Shown here: positions 38,219 to 47,097 of the stretch, piece after piece
Position numbering within the stretch: position 1 is the first letter of the stretch
Layout: each line of letters opens with the position of its first letter
Assembly: GCF_030818075.1 (NCBI RefSeq)
Contig: NZ_JAUSZZ010000001.1
Location: 2,480,001-2,544,000 of the forward strand
Direction of reading: 5' to 3'
Source: Microbacterium proteolyticum
Lineage (GTDB): Bacteria; Actinomycetota; Actinomycetes; Actinomycetales; Microbacteriaceae
DNA length: 64,000 bases
The notes under the pieces: generated by a model
The model's input: only the letters and a program-made list of their open reading frames with translations
Told to the model about the DNA's origin: nothing
Database searches by the model: none
Translations under genes and position numbers: made by a program

Positions 38219-38271
38219 CCACAACCGGTCACTAAGCTAGTTACCGCATCCGGTACGAAGGAGAACTATTC

Positions 38272-40014
38272 ATGAGCACTTCCGTCGTCCTCCCCGCTCT
38301 CGGCGAGAGCGTCACCGAGGGAACGGTCACCCGCTGGCTCAAGCAGGTCGGTGACACCGTCCAGGAGGACGAGGGCCTGCTGGAGATCTCGACCGACAAG
38401 GTCGACACCGAGATCCCCTCGCCCGTCTCGGGTGTCATCGAGGAGATCCTCGTACAGGAGGACGAGACCGTCGAGGTCGGAGCCGTCCTCGCCAAGATCG
38501 GTGACGGCTCGGGTGCGGCGTCGTCCGACGACGCCCCGCAGGCCGCTCCGGCCGAGCAGGAGGCCGAGCCCGCTCCGGAGGCCGCGCCCGCCGAGGCCGC
38601 TCCCGCTGAGGCCGCCCCCGCCGCAGAGTCCGCGCCCGCCGCGGGAGGCGACTCGACCGAGGTGAAGCTGCCCGAACTCGGCGAGAGCGTGACCGAGGGC
38701 ACAGTCACCCGGTGGCTGAAGGCCGTCGGCGACGACGTCGCCGTCGATGAGCCGCTGCTGGAGATCTCGACCGACAAGGTCGACACCGAGATCCCCTCGC
38801 CTGTTGCGGGCACGCTGCAGGAGATCCTCGTTCAGGAAGACGAGACGGTGAACGTCGGCGCCGCCCTTGCGCGGATCGGCAGCGGTGCCGCTCCCGCCGC
38901 GCAGTCTGAGGCGCCCGCTGCACCCGCAGCGGAGGAGAAGCCGGCCGAGCAGCCCGCCGCTACGGAGAAGCCCGCTGCTCCCGCGGCTGAGGATAAGCCC
39001 GCCGCTCCCGCGGCTGAGGAGAAGCCCGCCGCGCCCGCTCCCGCGGCCGAAGAGAAGCCCGCGGCACCCGCTCCTGCAGCCTCGTCGAACGACGACATCA
39101 CGTACGTCACCCCGCTCGTCCGCCGTCTCGCGCAGCAGCAGGGCGTCGACCTCGCCTCGGTCAAGGGCAGCGGCGTCGGTGGTCGAATCCGTAAGGAAGA
39201 CGTCCTCAAGGCCGCCGAGGCGGCGAAGGCCGCCCCCGCTGCAGCGTCCGCCCCCGCCGCCGCTCCGGCCGCGGCTCCGGCACCGGTCGAGGTCTCGCCG
39301 CTGCGCGGTACCACTCAGAAGATGTCGCGCCTGCGCAAGGTCATCGCCGAGCGCGCCGTGGCGTCGATGCAGGCCACTGCCCAGCTCACCACCGTCGTGG
39401 AGGTGGACGTCACGAAGGTGGCCGCGCTGCGCGACCGGGTCAAGAACGAGTTCCAGCAGAAGACGGGCGACAAGCTCTCGTTCCTGCCGTTCTTCGCGAT
39501 CGCCGCGATCGAGGCGCTCAAGACGTACCCGATCATCAACTCCACGGTCGAGGGTGACGAGATCGTCTACCCCGCGCAGGAGAACATCGCGATCGCGGTC
39601 GACACCGAGCGCGGCCTGCTCACCCCGGTGATCAAGGAAGCGGGTGACAAGAACATCGCGCAGCTCGCTCGCGAGATCGCCGACCTGGCTGCTCGCACGC
39701 GTGACAACAAGCTCAAGCCCGACGAGCTCGCAGGCGGCACGTTCACGCTCACCAACACCGGATCGCGTGGCGCGCTGTTCGACACGCCCATCGTCTTCCT
39801 TCCGCAGTCGGCCATCCTCGGTCTCGGGGCCGTGGTGAAGAAGCCGGGCATCGTCTCGGTCGACGGCAAGGACGCGATCTCGGTGCGTTCCTACGTGTAC
39901 CTCGCCCTGTCGTACGACCACCGTACGATCGACGGCGCCGACGCTGCCCGCTTCCTGGGCGCCGTCAAGGCTCGTCTCGAGGCGGCGCAGTTCGAGGGCG
40001 ACCTCGGCTACTGA
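38272..40014 (+). CDS. sucB: 2-oxoglutarate dehydrogenase E2 (dihydrolipoamide succinyltransferase)
   Basis: A 580-residue E2 subunit with two N-terminal lipoyl domains. Both carry the identical [16 protein letters not shown] motif with the lipoylated lysines at K43 and K169. They are joined by long Ala/Pro/Glu linkers with repeated EEKPAAPA units. An E3-binding domain (about residues 280-315, [16 protein letters not shown]) precedes the catalytic acyltransferase domain, whose [16 protein letters not shown] carries the catalytic H550. It transfers succinyl (or another acyl) to CoA. An AAGGAG site lies before the ATG and TAAGCT at 38233 is a possible -10. The length fits actinobacterial SucB. 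Confidence 0.94.
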   Translation: MSTSVVLPALGESVTEGTVTRWLKQVGDTVQEDEGLLEISTDKVDTEIPSPVSGVIEEILVQEDETVEVGAVLAKIGDGSGAASSDDAPQAAPAEQEAEPAPEAAPAEAAPAEAAPAAESAPAAGGDSTEVKLPELGESVTEGTVTRWLKAVGDDVAVDEPLLEISTDKVDTEIPSPVAGTLQEILVQEDETVNVGAALARIGSGAAPAAQSEAPAAPAAEEKPAEQPAATEKPAAPAAEDKPAAPAAEEKPAAPAPAAEEKPAAPAPAASSNDDITYVTPLVRRLAQQQGVDLASVKGSGVGGRIRKEDVLKAAEAAKAAPAAASAPAAAPAAAPAPVEVSPLRGTTQKMSRLRKVIAERAVASMQATAQLTTVVEVDVTKVAALRDRVKNEFQQKTGDKLSFLPFFAIAAIEALKTYPIINSTVEGDEIVYPAQENIAIAVDTERGLLTPVIKEAGDKNIAQLAREIADLAARTRDNKLKPDELAGGTFTLTNTGSRGALFDTPIVFLPQSAILGLGAVVKKPGIVSVDGKDAISVRSYVYLALSYDHRTIDGADAARFLGAVKARLEAAQFEGDLGY

Positions 40015-40031
40015 CTCCGCTGACGATCGGC

Positions 40032-41147
40032 TCATGATGGCTGGTCCGCAACCGTTCTGACGGTGCGGACCAGCCATCGGTCTTTCTGACGCACGATCGT
40101 CACGTACTGGATCGTCCCGGCGCCGGTGAGGCGCACGACGGCCACTCCCCCGAAGTCGTCTATGAGTGCGACGTCTCCGTTCGCCGCGCCGGGAAGGAGC
40201 GGCTCACGTGCGGAGGTCGAGTCCTCCTCGAACGCCGCGAGGCACGTCGCCTCCCCCGCGCAGCGATCGACGTCGGCGAAGAGGGCGCGGGCACCCTCGA
40301 CGGGATCCGCGACCGTCGTTCCGCCCACCGCGGTGGGAGCGACCGTCTCCTGCGGCGTCCCATCCCCGACAGCGGGCGGATCGTCGGATGCCGGGCCTTC
40401 GAACCCGGGCGGAGCCGCGGCGAGGAGGGCGACCGGCGGTGACGGCACCGTCGACGCAGCGACGGAGGGTGGGGCGCCGACGGTGGTCGGCGGAGCTTCC
40501 GGCGCGGACACCGCGGGTTGACCCGGTCGAGGCCACGCCAAGACGCCCCCGACGACGATGAGTGCGGCGGCTGCAGTGAGGACGCCGACCCGAACGGCAC
40601 GAGAGGTCCGCCACCGCGCACGGAGGTCTCCCGCCACGTCGCGCGCCGCGTCGGCGAGGTCCGCGTCCACGAGCGCCAACACGCGGGACGCTGCGCCGGG
40701 CGCCGCGCGTTCGTCCGTCGTTCCCGGATCGTCGCCCGTGGGGGTCAGAGGACCGAGCACGAGAGGCACCGGATCGGCGTGCTGGAAGAGTCGACGTTCG
40801 AGCGCCTCCCACTCTCGCGGCGGCAAGGTGAGGACGCTTTCGCGCGCCCGCACGATGATCTCCCGGGTAGCCCCCTCCCCCGTGAGCGATGCCAGCCCCT
40901 CGAGTGTGTCGGCCGTCGCCGCGATCACATCCTGGTTCTTTTCCTCCTCGACGGCGACGGGACAGCCGTCGGCCCGCAGCCACCACTCGGCACCTTCGAA
41001 TCGTCCGGTCGCGTGTCGACAGCCCCGCAGGAGCCCGACCGTCGCGGTCACGGCCTCGCCCGGGGTGAGGGGGAGGGCGCTGCGCGATCGTCGCCAGAGG
41101 TACACGTCGAACGGTTCGACCAGAACGGATGTCGAGGAAGGACTCAT
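40032..41147 (-). CDS. Hypothetical membrane protein
   Basis: A 371-residue protein not assigned to a family. The N-terminal ~175 residues are soluble and contain FDVYLWRRSRSALPLTP and a VAVEEEKNQDVIAATADTLEGL block. One clear transmembrane helix (VGVLTAAAALIVVGGVLAWP, about 185-205) follows, then a Pro/Ala/Thr-rich linker and a small extracytoplasmic C-terminal domain with a Cys pair (RCAGEATCLAAFEED). This single-pass layout suits a surface sensor or a signalling protein; no kinase or enzyme motif was found. It is convergent with sucB and its end overlaps the sucB terminator. Confidence 0.7.
   Translation of the reverse strand: MSPSSTSVLVEPFDVYLWRRSRSALPLTPGEAVTATVGLLRGCRHATGRFEGAEWWLRADGCPVAVEEEKNQDVIAATADTLEGLASLTGEGATREIIVRARESVLTLPPREWEALERRLFQHADPVPLVLGPLTPTGDDPGTTDERAAPGAASRVLALVDADLADAARDVAGDLRARWRTSRAVRVGVLTAAAALIVVGGVLAWPRPGQPAVSAPEAPPTTVGAPPSVAASTVPSPPVALLAAAPPGFEGPASDDPPAVGDGTPQETVAPTAVGGTTVADPVEGARALFADVDRCAGEATCLAAFEEDSTSAREPLLPGAANGDVALIDDFGGVAVVRLTGAGTIQYVTIVRQKDRWLVRTVRTVADQPS
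40036..40078 (+). terminator. Terminator of sucB
   Basis: A 15-bp perfect stem (GATGGCTGGTCCGCA and its complement) with a 13-nt loop, 21 nt after the sucB stop. It extends into the 3' end of the convergent gene on the other strand and can serve both. Confidence 0.75.
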
Positions 41148-41251
41148 CCGCCGATCATGATCGAGGCCTCTCCCCCGCGCGGCACGCGAACAGCCAAACG
41201 GGGACGCCCGAGGGGATCAGCCATCTGGGGAGGAGGGGCCGCGGGCGAAGA

Positions 41252-41257
41252 TAGAAT
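41252..41257 (+). promoter_or_regulatory. Leaderless-type -10 element of the DUF4191 gene
   Basis: TAGAAT, 7 nt before the ATG at 41265. Confidence 0.5.
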
Positions 41258-41264
41258 CGATGGC

Positions 41265-41975
41265 ATGGCCGCTCGCACCACCACGCCCGAGAAGCGTCCG
41301 GGCTTCTTCTCGCAGCTGAAAACGCTGTACACCTTCACGCAGAAGGAGTACCGGTGGCTGCCGTTCCTGCTGGCCGGCATCGTTCTCGTGGGCATCGCCC
41401 TCGGCGTGCTCGTCGGTTTCCTCCTTCCGCAGCCCGCGGCGTGGAGCATCATCCTGTGGGGTGTCACGGGCCTGCTGGCCGGCATCCTGATCGCGATGAT
41501 CACCATGACGCGTCTGTCGACGACCGCCATGTACAAGAAGATCGATGGGATGCCGGGGGCCACCGGCCACGTGCTGTCGTCGTCGCTGGGTCGCAACTGG
41601 CAGGCGTCCGAGACCCCCGTCGGCGTGAACCCGCGCACCCAGGAGGCGCTGTACCGCGCCATCGGGCGAGGCGGGGTCGTCCTCATCGGTGAGGGAAACC
41701 GCAGCCGGCTCACGCGCCTCGTCGGCGAAGAACGCGGTCGCGTGCAGCGCGTCGCCTCCGGCGTTCCCGTGACGGTCCTCTACGTGGGACACGGCGACGA
41801 CGAGGTGCCCATCGCCAAGCTCGCCTCGACCATCAAGGCGCTGCCGAAGAAGGTGGATCGCGCGACCATGGCCGCCGTGATCAAGCGCGTGTCGTCGGTC
41901 TCGCAGGGGCTGTCGTCGCTGCCCATTCCGAAGGGCGTCGACCCGACCAAGATGCGCGCGCCGCGCCCCCGCTGA
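41265..41975 (+). CDS. DUF4191 family membrane protein
   Basis: A 236-residue protein with two transmembrane helices (LPFLLAGIVLVGIALGVLVGFLL and AWSIILWGVTGLLAGILIAMITM) near the N-terminus, then a basic cytoplasmic domain (LYRAIGRGGVVLIGEG and a Lys-rich C-terminus). It belongs to the actinobacterial DUF4191 family, commonly next to glnA and an RDD gene as here; function unknown. Its start is set by TAGAAT 7 nt upstream. A terminator follows. Confidence 0.87.
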   Translation: MAARTTTPEKRPGFFSQLKTLYTFTQKEYRWLPFLLAGIVLVGIALGVLVGFLLPQPAAWSIILWGVTGLLAGILIAMITMTRLSTTAMYKKIDGMPGATGHVLSSSLGRNWQASETPVGVNPRTQEALYRAIGRGGVVLIGEGNRSRLTRLVGEERGRVQRVASGVPVTVLYVGHGDDEVPIAKLASTIKALPKKVDRATMAAVIKRVSSVSQGLSSLPIPKGVDPTKMRAPRPR

Positions 41976-41992
41976 TCACACGAACATGAGCA

Positions 41993-42022
41993 AGAAGGCC
42001 TCCGCGGATGCGGGGGCCTTCT
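41993..42022. terminator. Terminator between DUF4191 and RDD genes
   Basis: Inverted repeat GAAGGCC.CCGC with GCGG.GGCCTTC and a GGAT loop, followed by TTC on the plus strand. It lies between convergent genes and can act in both directions. Confidence 0.75.
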
Positions 42023-42038
42023 TCGTCGGAGCGCGTGC

Positions 42039-42467
42039 TCAGGTCCGCACGAGGACGGTACCCACGGCCTTGTCGTGGAGGCCGCGCTGGTCGGCGTCCC
42101 AGACGACGGCGGGGATGATCACTGCCAGGAGCACGGTCCGCACGACAGGGCGCCAGAGGCCCACCCAGCCACCCGACGCGCGCTCCAGTCGCATACCCAT
42201 GAGACGGTGCCCGGGGCTCCCGCCGATCAGCGGGATGAACAGGATCTGCACGACGAAGAAGATGAGGTTCGTGGCCAGGGGGTTCGCGAACGGCACTCCG
42301 GTCACGGGATCGGGGGTCGAGAAGAAGGCGAAACCGACCAGCCCTGCGCTCGCGACGTCGATCAGCAGGGCCGCGATGCGACGGCCTGGGCGTGCGATCG
42401 AACCGCGGCCCTCGCGGGGAAGGCCGAGTCGCTGACCCGGGTATTCGTTCTCGGCGGAGACGGTCAC
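42039..42467 (-). CDS. RDD family membrane protein
   Basis: A 142-residue protein with an RDD domain: the Arg-bearing first helix ARPGRRIAALLIDVASAGLVGFAFF, a second helix NLIFFVVQILFIPLI, the GSPGHRLMGMRL loop and a C-terminal helix with WDADQRGLHDKAVGTVLV. Some RDD proteins are sodium-proton antiporters; the function of most is unknown. The GTG start is set by TACGCT 7 nt upstream. It diverges from glnA, with the glnA GlnR-type box between them. Confidence 0.87.
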   Translation of the reverse strand: MTVSAENEYPGQRLGLPREGRGSIARPGRRIAALLIDVASAGLVGFAFFSTPDPVTGVPFANPLATNLIFFVVQILFIPLIGGSPGHRLMGMRLERASGGWVGLWRPVVRTVLLAVIIPAVVWDADQRGLHDKAVGTVLVRT

Positions 42468-42474
42468 GGCATCC

Positions 42475-42480
42475 AGCGTA
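42475..42480 (-). promoter_or_regulatory. Leaderless-type -10 element of the RDD gene
   Basis: TACGCT on the minus strand, 7 nt before the GTG at 42467. It ends 12 bp before the GlnR-type box, so bound GlnR could also affect this gene. Confidence 0.45.
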
Positions 42481-42491
42481 ATCGGGCCGCT

Positions 42492-42507
42492 GTAACATCC
42501 CGGAAAC
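42492..42507 (+). promoter_or_regulatory. GlnR-type box upstream of glnA
   Basis: GTAAC-ATCCCG-GAAAC is an exact match to the actinobacterial GlnR consensus gTnAC-N6-GaAAC. It lies 93 bp before the glnA ATG, and TATGAC (42516-42521) is a plausible -10 just downstream. Orientation and distance match the amt site. Confidence 0.68.
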
Positions 42508-42599
42508 ATCCGAGATATGACCGAGACACTGGTTCTGGATAGGGTCGAGGAGGCTGGGCGAGGCCCGCCGATCCCGAATGTTCTACCTCTGGAGTCTTC

Positions 42600-44024
42600 A
42601 TGTTCAAAGATTCGTCCGAGGTGCTCAAGTTCATCCAGGACGAGGACGTCAAGTTCCTCGACATCCGTTTCACGGACCTTCCTGGTGTGCAGCAGCACTT
42701 CAACATCCCCGCCTCGACTGTCGACGAGGAGTTCTTCACCGTCGGACAGCTGTTCGATGGCTCGTCGATCCGCGGGTTCGCGAACATCCACGAGTCGGAC
42801 ATGCAGCTCATCCCCGACGTGACGACGGCGTACCTCGACCCGTTCCGCGAGGCGAAGACGCTCATCATGGTCTTCGACATCTACAACCCTCGCAACGGCG
42901 AGATCTACTCGAAGGACCCGCGTCAGGTCGCCAAGAAGGCCGAGAAGTACCTCGCCTCGACCGGCATCGCCGACACCGCGTTCTTCGCGCCCGAGGCCGA
43001 GTTCTACATCTTCGACGACGTGCGCTACGAAGTGAAGCAGAACGCGAGCTTCTATTCGGTCGATTCCGAGGAAGGCGCCTGGAACACGGGCCGCGTCGAA
43101 GAGGGCGGAAACCTCGCCAACAAGACCCCCTACAAGGGCGGCTACTTCCCCGTCTCCCCCGTCGACAAGCAGGCCGACCTGCGCGACGACATCAGCCTCA
43201 AGCTGATCGACGCGGGCCTCATCCTCGAGCGAGCCCACCACGAGGTCGGCACCGGTGGACAGGCGGAGATCAACTACCGCTTCGACACCATGGTGCACGC
43301 GGCCGACGACATCCTGAAGTTCAAGTACATCGTCAAGAACGTCGCTCAGGAGTGGGGCAAGGTCGCCACCTTCATGCCGAAGCCCCTCTTCGGCGACAAC
43401 GGCTCGGGCATGCACACGCACCAGTCGCTGTGGAACGACGGCAAGCCGCTGTTCTACGACGAGACCGGCTACGGCGGACTCTCCGACATCGCGCGCTGGT
43501 ACATCGGCGGCATCCTGGCTCACGCTCCCGCCGTGCTCGCCTTCACCAACCCGACCCTCAACAGCTACCACCGTCTGGTGAAGGGCTTCGAGGCGCCGGT
43601 CAACCTGGTGTACTCGGCTGGTAACCGCTCCGCGGCCATCCGTATCCCCATCACGGGCACCAACCCCAAGGCCAAGCGCATCGAGTTCCGTGCGCCCGAC
43701 GCCTCGGGCAACCCGTACCTCGCGTTCGCGGCGCAGCTGATGGCCGGCATCGACGGCATCAAGAACCGCATCGAGCCGCACGAGCCCGTCGACAAGGACC
43801 TGTACGAGCTCCCCGCCGAAGAGGCGAAGAACATCCCGCAGGTCCCCAACTCGCTGCTCGACTCGCTCGAGGCCCTGCGTGCCGACCACGAGTTCCTGCT
43901 CGCCGGCGGCGTGTTCACGCAGGAGCTCATCGACACCTGGATCGAGTACAAGATCGAGAACGAGATCCAGCCGATGGCCCAGCGCCCGCACCCCTTCGAG
44001 TACGAGCTGTACTTCGGGGTCTAG
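42600..44024 (+). CDS. glnA: Glutamine synthetase type I
   Basis: A 474-residue dodecameric GSI, making glutamine from glutamate, ammonium and ATP. Visible motifs include the Asp/Glu metal ligands in [12 protein letters not shown], the ammonium/glutamate site [11 protein letters not shown], and NRSAAIRIP. The adenylylation tyrosine is Y402 in [11 protein letters not shown], the target of GlnE, which is encoded 12.7 kb downstream. The last seven codons lie inside the attL core of a mobile element: the gene ends in TAG here, while the far copy of the core ends in TGA. The product is unchanged. A GlnR-type box controls it. Confidence 0.97.
   Translation: MFKDSSEVLKFIQDEDVKFLDIRFTDLPGVQQHFNIPASTVDEEFFTVGQLFDGSSIRGFANIHESDMQLIPDVTTAYLDPFREAKTLIMVFDIYNPRNGEIYSKDPRQVAKKAEKYLASTGIADTAFFAPEAEFYIFDDVRYEVKQNASFYSVDSEEGAWNTGRVEEGGNLANKTPYKGGYFPVSPVDKQADLRDDISLKLIDAGLILERAHHEVGTGGQAEINYRFDTMVHAADDILKFKYIVKNVAQEWGKVATFMPKPLFGDNGSGMHTHQSLWNDGKPLFYDETGYGGLSDIARWYIGGILAHAPAVLAFTNPTLNSYHRLVKGFEAPVNLVYSAGNRSAAIRIPITGTNPKAKRIEFRAPDASGNPYLAFAAQLMAGIDGIKNRIEPHEPVDKDLYELPAEEAKNIPQVPNSLLDSLEALRADHEFLLAGGVFTQELIDTWIEYKIENEIQPMAQRPHPFEYELYFGV
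44003..44022. other. attL core of the glnA-integrated element
   Basis: CGAGCTGTACTTCGGGGTCT, the 3' end of glnA, is repeated exactly at 54286-54305. Flanks differ on both sides of both copies, which defines a 20-bp core. The integrase gene begins its 3' end 49 bp away. Confidence 0.85.
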
Positions 44025-44070
44025 CGGATTCCCGCGGGCTTCCGGGGGTTGAAGCCCCTCTAGTCCGCGT

Positions 44071-45153
44071 TTAGTCCGTGGAATCCTCGTCAGAGCCCTC
44101 CGGGTCCGCACCCGGGGGGCTCTTTCGCGCGCTCAGGACGCTCGCCACGGCCGCACGCGAGGTGTCGTCGGTGTCGGGCCAGAGGTGAGCGTAGGTGCGC
44201 AGCGTAATGATCGGCGAGGCATGCCGCATGCGCGCTTGGACGACCTTGATGTCGAGCCCGGCGGCGATGAGCAGGCTCGCGAAGTAGTGCCGGAGATCCT
44301 GGATGCGGAACCCGTCGGGGAGCCCGTCGATGGTGTCGCGCGTCGTCGACCAGACATCGTTCAGGTGCCACGCGGTGACGCCGCGGCCGAAGACGCCCGG
44401 AACGATGTGCGCCTCACCCGCGTCGGCTTTGAGCATCGCCGCGAGGTCGGCGGGTATCGGCACGACGCCGGCCGACGTCTCCGTCTTCAGCTCGGCTCCG
44501 TCGTGTTGCGCGCTGACCTTGATCGACGGCGCCTCCCAGTCGATGTCCGCACGGGTGAGCGCGGCAATCTCGCCGGGGCGCAGGCCCGCGAACGCGCCGA
44601 GCAGCAGCATGTTCCGGTACGCCCGCGGCAGGGCGTCGTACAGCGCCCACACCTGCGCCGTCGTGGCGACGTACGGCCGCTGTGTCGGCGCGGGCGGACT
44701 GGTGCGCCTCGAGACGGGTGAGCGCACGAGTACGCCGTCGTGCACGGCGTCGGTCATCACCTGGGCCAGGCGCCGGTGGATCGCGTAGACGTACGATCGC
44801 GCGTACTTCTCGGAGAGCTCGGCCATCCACGTCTTCACGTCCGACGAGCGGATGCCGCGCAGCTGTCGATTGCCGAACTTCGCGCGGATGAGCTTGAGGT
44901 GCGTCGCGGCCGACTTCACCGTGCCGGGTCGGTTGCCGGCATAGCCCGACTCCCAGGTGTCGAGCCACTCCCCCATCGTCATCTTCAGCGTGCGCGGGTC
45001 GACCCACGTCCCCGCCTGCATCGCCGCGGTGGCCTCGTCGAGCCACGCCTGCGCGTCGCGCTTTAGCTTCGCGTGCTTCGCGTACTCCTTGCCGTCAGGA
45101 CCGACGTAGCGGGCGCGCCAGACTCCGTCAGGCCTTTGCTTGATCGACGCCAT
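44071..45153 (-). CDS. int: Tyrosine-type site-specific integrase
   Basis: A 360-residue phage-type tyrosine recombinase that should join the element to the 3' end of glnA. Residues 1-45 form an arm-binding (AP2-like) domain, about 50-150 a SAM-like core-binding domain, and 160-345 the catalytic domain. Catalytic residues: R192 (GLRPGEI), R288 (QDLRHYFAS), H311 (MRHASP) and nucleophile Y321 (LRTYAHL). The box II histidine of HxLRH is replaced by Q285, a variation to note but probably not inactivating. It reads toward attL. Its start lies inside the end of the repressor gene. Confidence 0.93.
   Translation of the reverse strand: MASIKQRPDGVWRARYVGPDGKEYAKHAKLKRDAQAWLDEATAAMQAGTWVDPRTLKMTMGEWLDTWESGYAGNRPGTVKSAATHLKLIRAKFGNRQLRGIRSSDVKTWMAELSEKYARSYVYAIHRRLAQVMTDAVHDGVLVRSPVSRRTSPPAPTQRPYVATTAQVWALYDALPRAYRNMLLLGAFAGLRPGEIAALTRADIDWEAPSIKVSAQHDGAELKTETSAGVVPIPADLAAMLKADAGEAHIVPGVFGRGVTAWHLNDVWSTTRDTIDGLPDGFRIQDLRHYFASLLIAAGLDIKVVQARMRHASPIITLRTYAHLWPDTDDTSRAAVASVLSARKSPPGADPEGSDEDSTD
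44093..44127. terminator. Hairpin near the left end of the element
   Basis: GAGCCCTCCGGG / CCCGGGGGGCTC around TCCGCA, followed by TTTC on the plus strand. It lies within the 3' end of int and 70 bp after the glnA stop, so it can terminate glnA transcripts in place of the displaced native terminator. Confidence 0.6.
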
Positions 45154-45658
45154 GCGGGCCGTCCTCGGCGGCGCGAGATGCAACGCGCCGCATCGTATCC
45201 GCGAGGTTCTTCATCCGGATCTCACTCTCGGCCAGCGAGTCGACGAAGTTCGATAGCTGCTCCATGAGCAGATCTCGCGTGTAGGCGCGGTGGCGTTCCT
45301 CGATCTCCATCAGCCGGGTGAGTTCGTCGAGGCCGTTGAACTCCAGGGACGAGTGAGCCATGAGGTACACGGCTGCCGGAGGCATCTTGAACACATACGA
45401 GAGGGCGTACATCTCGGCCACCCGAAGCGGCCGCTTGTGGGTCTCGAGCTTCGCAATCGTCGATTGATGGAAGTCCAGACCGTAGCGGTTTACCTCGTCC
45501 GCCAAATCCTTCTGGGACCACCCGCGTTCTTCGCGCATCATCCGAAACTTGTCGACCATGACGTGCTCGTTGAAGAGCAACATCTCGCGATTGGACGGGA
45601 GCTCGTCTATCTGGTCCTGCATCAGGCGGATATAGCTCTCGTCGTCTCTTTCGGGCAT
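45128..45658 (-). CDS. Phage-type repressor with XRE HTH domain
   Basis: A 176-residue DNA-binding protein. An XRE/Cro-type HTH spans about residues 33-90 (MMREERGWSQKDLADEVNRYGLDFHQSTIAKLE), with helical regions on both sides; the C-terminal ~60 residues are predicted coiled and may mediate dimerisation. No serine-protease (LexA-like) domain is seen, so it is unlikely to be cleaved in an SOS response. It overlaps int by 26 bp and faces the operator-promoter before the excisionase gene, the standard position of a lysogeny repressor. The start (MPERDDES) has GGTGAAG upstream. Confidence 0.82.
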   Translation of the reverse strand: MPERDDESYIRLMQDQIDELPSNREMLLFNEHVMVDKFRMMREERGWSQKDLADEVNRYGLDFHQSTIAKLETHKRPLRVAEMYALSYVFKMPPAAVYLMAHSSLEFNGLDELTRLMEIEERHRAYTRDLLMEQLSNFVDSLAESEIRMKNLADTMRRVASRAAEDGPHGVDQAKA

Positions 45659-45704
45659 GACTTCACCATACGAGCTTGACGCAAAATCCCACAATCGAAT
45701 GATG

Positions 45705-45737
45705 TTGAAACTTCGCGAGAATCATGCTCTAATTCTC
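45705..45737 (+). promoter_or_regulatory. Early promoter and operator of the element
   Basis: TTGAAA (45705-45710), 17 nt, then TCTAAT (45728-45733): both hexamers match the consensus 5 of 6. A palindrome GAGAAT-N9-ATTCTC (45717-45737) covers the spacer and -10. It lies between the divergent repressor and excisionase genes and is the likely repressor target. An accessory TTGACG-N16-AATGAT lies just upstream. Confidence 0.6.
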
Positions 45738-45771
45738 AAACGGCCTCAGATTGAGTCCCGAGGAGGATGAC

Positions 45772-45966
45772 ATGACGATCGAAACGACGCAGGTCCGATA
45801 CCTGTTCATCGATGAAGTGGCCATGCAGTTGCGCCGCAGCGTCTCGGCTACGCGATGGCTGATCACCAGTGGCCAGCTCAAGGCCGGCAAGGTCGGCGGC
45901 CGTGTGGTCGTCAAGCCGGAAGATCTCGACGCCTTTGTCGAGTCGGGCTTCGGGGCGGTGAGTTGA
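45772..45966 (+). CDS. Excisionase-like HTH protein
   Basis: A 64-residue protein with the MerR/excisionase HTH_17 pattern: YLFIDEVAMQLRRSVSATRWLITSGQLKAGKVGGRVVVKPEDLDAFVES. Proteins of this kind bend DNA and bias the integrase toward excision, or act as small repressors. A GAGGAGG site precedes the ATG. It is the first gene of the rightward operon and its TGA overlaps the next ATG by one base. Confidence 0.82.
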   Translation: MTIETTQVRYLFIDEVAMQLRRSVSATRWLITSGQLKAGKVGGRVVVKPEDLDAFVESGFGAVS

Positions 45967-46244
45967 TGAGCGCGCAAGAGCAAAGTGATCTCGCTCTCCA
46001 TGTCTGCCCGCGTTGCGACGGTCCCATCGAAGTTCGCGGAGATGTGGTGATCGCTGCCCGTTCGCGTGCCACACCCGGGCGCGATATCGAGATCTGCGGA
46101 CTTTGTGGATCCGACGAGGCACTGGGCGGTCTTGTCGCGGTGTCTAGATGGCCCATCCAGCTCCCGGATGATCCGCACGAGTTCGCACGTCCGATGCAGG
46201 AGCAGGTGAATCGCTTGCTGATGGAGCGAGGCGAGGCGCTGTGA
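45966..46244 (+). CDS. Small zinc-ribbon-like protein
   Basis: A 92-residue protein not assigned to a family. C14-x2-C17 and C44-x2-C47 fit a zinc ribbon (VCPRCDGPIEV ... EICGLCGSDEA), followed by a helical tail with WPIQLPDDPHEFARPMQEQVNRLLMERG. Phage genomes often carry such proteins early. It is coupled to the excisionase-like gene (TGATG) and ends next to a hairpin. Confidence 0.65.
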   Translation: MSAQEQSDLALHVCPRCDGPIEVRGDVVIAARSRATPGRDIEICGLCGSDEALGGLVAVSRWPIQLPDDPHEFARPMQEQVNRLLMERGEAL

Positions 46245-46287
46245 CTATCCGAACCGAGGCGCGAGCGGTACTCGCGCAAGAAAAAGA

Positions 46288-46314
46288 CCTCGGAACCGTT
46301 GGCGCGGTCCGAGG
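46288..46314 (+). terminator. Hairpin in the early region
   Basis: CCTCGGAACC / GGTCCGAGG around GTTGGCGC, in the gap between two small genes. Preceded by AAAAAG and without a T-run, so it may attenuate or protect mRNA rather than terminate. Confidence 0.4.
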
Positions 46315-46345
46315 CCTTGGCACCCAGAAGGACACCGAAGTGAAT

Positions 46346-46783
46346 ATGAGCACAACAGTAGCGCAAGCCCCCGACATCGCGGAACAGGCACAGTGGCTCC
46401 GCGATCAGGCCGAGACGGTCGAGAAGGTCCGACCGGCCTGGGCTGACGAAGAGCAGACGTACGTCGACATGCACTACGGGACGGCGTCCGCTCTCCGGTT
46501 CTCCGTCGCGATCGGTGCCGTCGAGGTGATGCAGTGGGCCGACATCCAGGATGACGGCTCGATCGTCGTCGTCGACGAGCCCCGTATCGGGGCTTGGTGC
46601 GTCGTCGCCCTGGACGAGCTCTCGCTGTCCGGCGCCGCACAGGTGGGTGCAGACCTCGCCCGCGCTCAGCAGTGGGTCCTGGCCGCGACAGGGCAGCCGT
46701 ACGACGCCATGAAGCTGACGCTGGGCGACATCTCCCGTCTCCGTCAGCGGACCGAGCTTGCGCGTGCGGAGGTGACGGCGTGA
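46346..46783 (+). CDS. Hypothetical protein of the element
   Basis: A 145-residue soluble, acidic protein, not recognised. It has an amphipathic N-terminal helix (IAEQAQWLRDQAETVEKV), a mixed alpha/beta middle, and a C-terminal helix rich in Arg/Leu. The ATG at 46346 follows AGAAGGA; the GTG at 46241 is in frame but would translate through the hairpin, so the shorter form is preferred. Its end overlaps the next start (GTGA). Confidence 0.6.
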   Translation: MSTTVAQAPDIAEQAQWLRDQAETVEKVRPAWADEEQTYVDMHYGTASALRFSVAIGAVEVMQWADIQDDGSIVVVDEPRIGAWCVVALDELSLSGAAQVGADLARAQQWVLAATGQPYDAMKLTLGDISRLRQRTELARAEVTA

Positions 46784-47097
46784 CCCCCGCGGCTGCCGCC
46801 AAGCTCGTGCCGGTGCCCCCCTGGGCGAAGCAGCCCGATTATGACCGTGTCGCGGTGCCGAACGGGAACCGCGGCGACGTGCTGGTGTTCGACCGGGCCG
46901 TGATCATCGAGGACCCGTTCGTTACGGTCGGCGTCGAGTGGCAGACCGACGTTGCCGCTGACGGGACGGTGGGCGCACCCCTCGAGTCACTGAAGGTCGT
47001 CACCGGCGACGAGACAACATTCATCGAATCGGCTCAGTTGAGTCACGTCGTCTTCGTGATCTGCCACGCAGCGATCAAGGCGGGGGTCAGGCTGTGA
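46780..47097 (+). CDS. Hypothetical protein of the element
   Basis: A 105-residue protein, not recognised, with a predicted beta-rich central part (RVAVPNGNRGDVLVFDRAVIIEDPFVTVGVEW). The GTG start overlaps the previous stop. It is in a run of coupled small genes, typical of phage early regions. Confidence 0.6.
   Translation: MTPAAAAKLVPVPPWAKQPDYDRVAVPNGNRGDVLVFDRAVIIEDPFVTVGVEWQTDVAADGTVGAPLESLKVVTGDETTFIESAQLSHVVFVICHAAIKAGVRL

Noticed and set aside
38266-40077. Minus-strand frame of 603 codons opposite sucB
   Set aside because: A shadow of the Ala/Pro/Glu-rich linkers of sucB; Gly/Arg/Leu-rich and without any domain.
46241-46345. N-terminal extension of the early gene from GTG 46241
   Set aside because: It would run through a stable hairpin, while an AGAAGGA site precedes the ATG at 46346.
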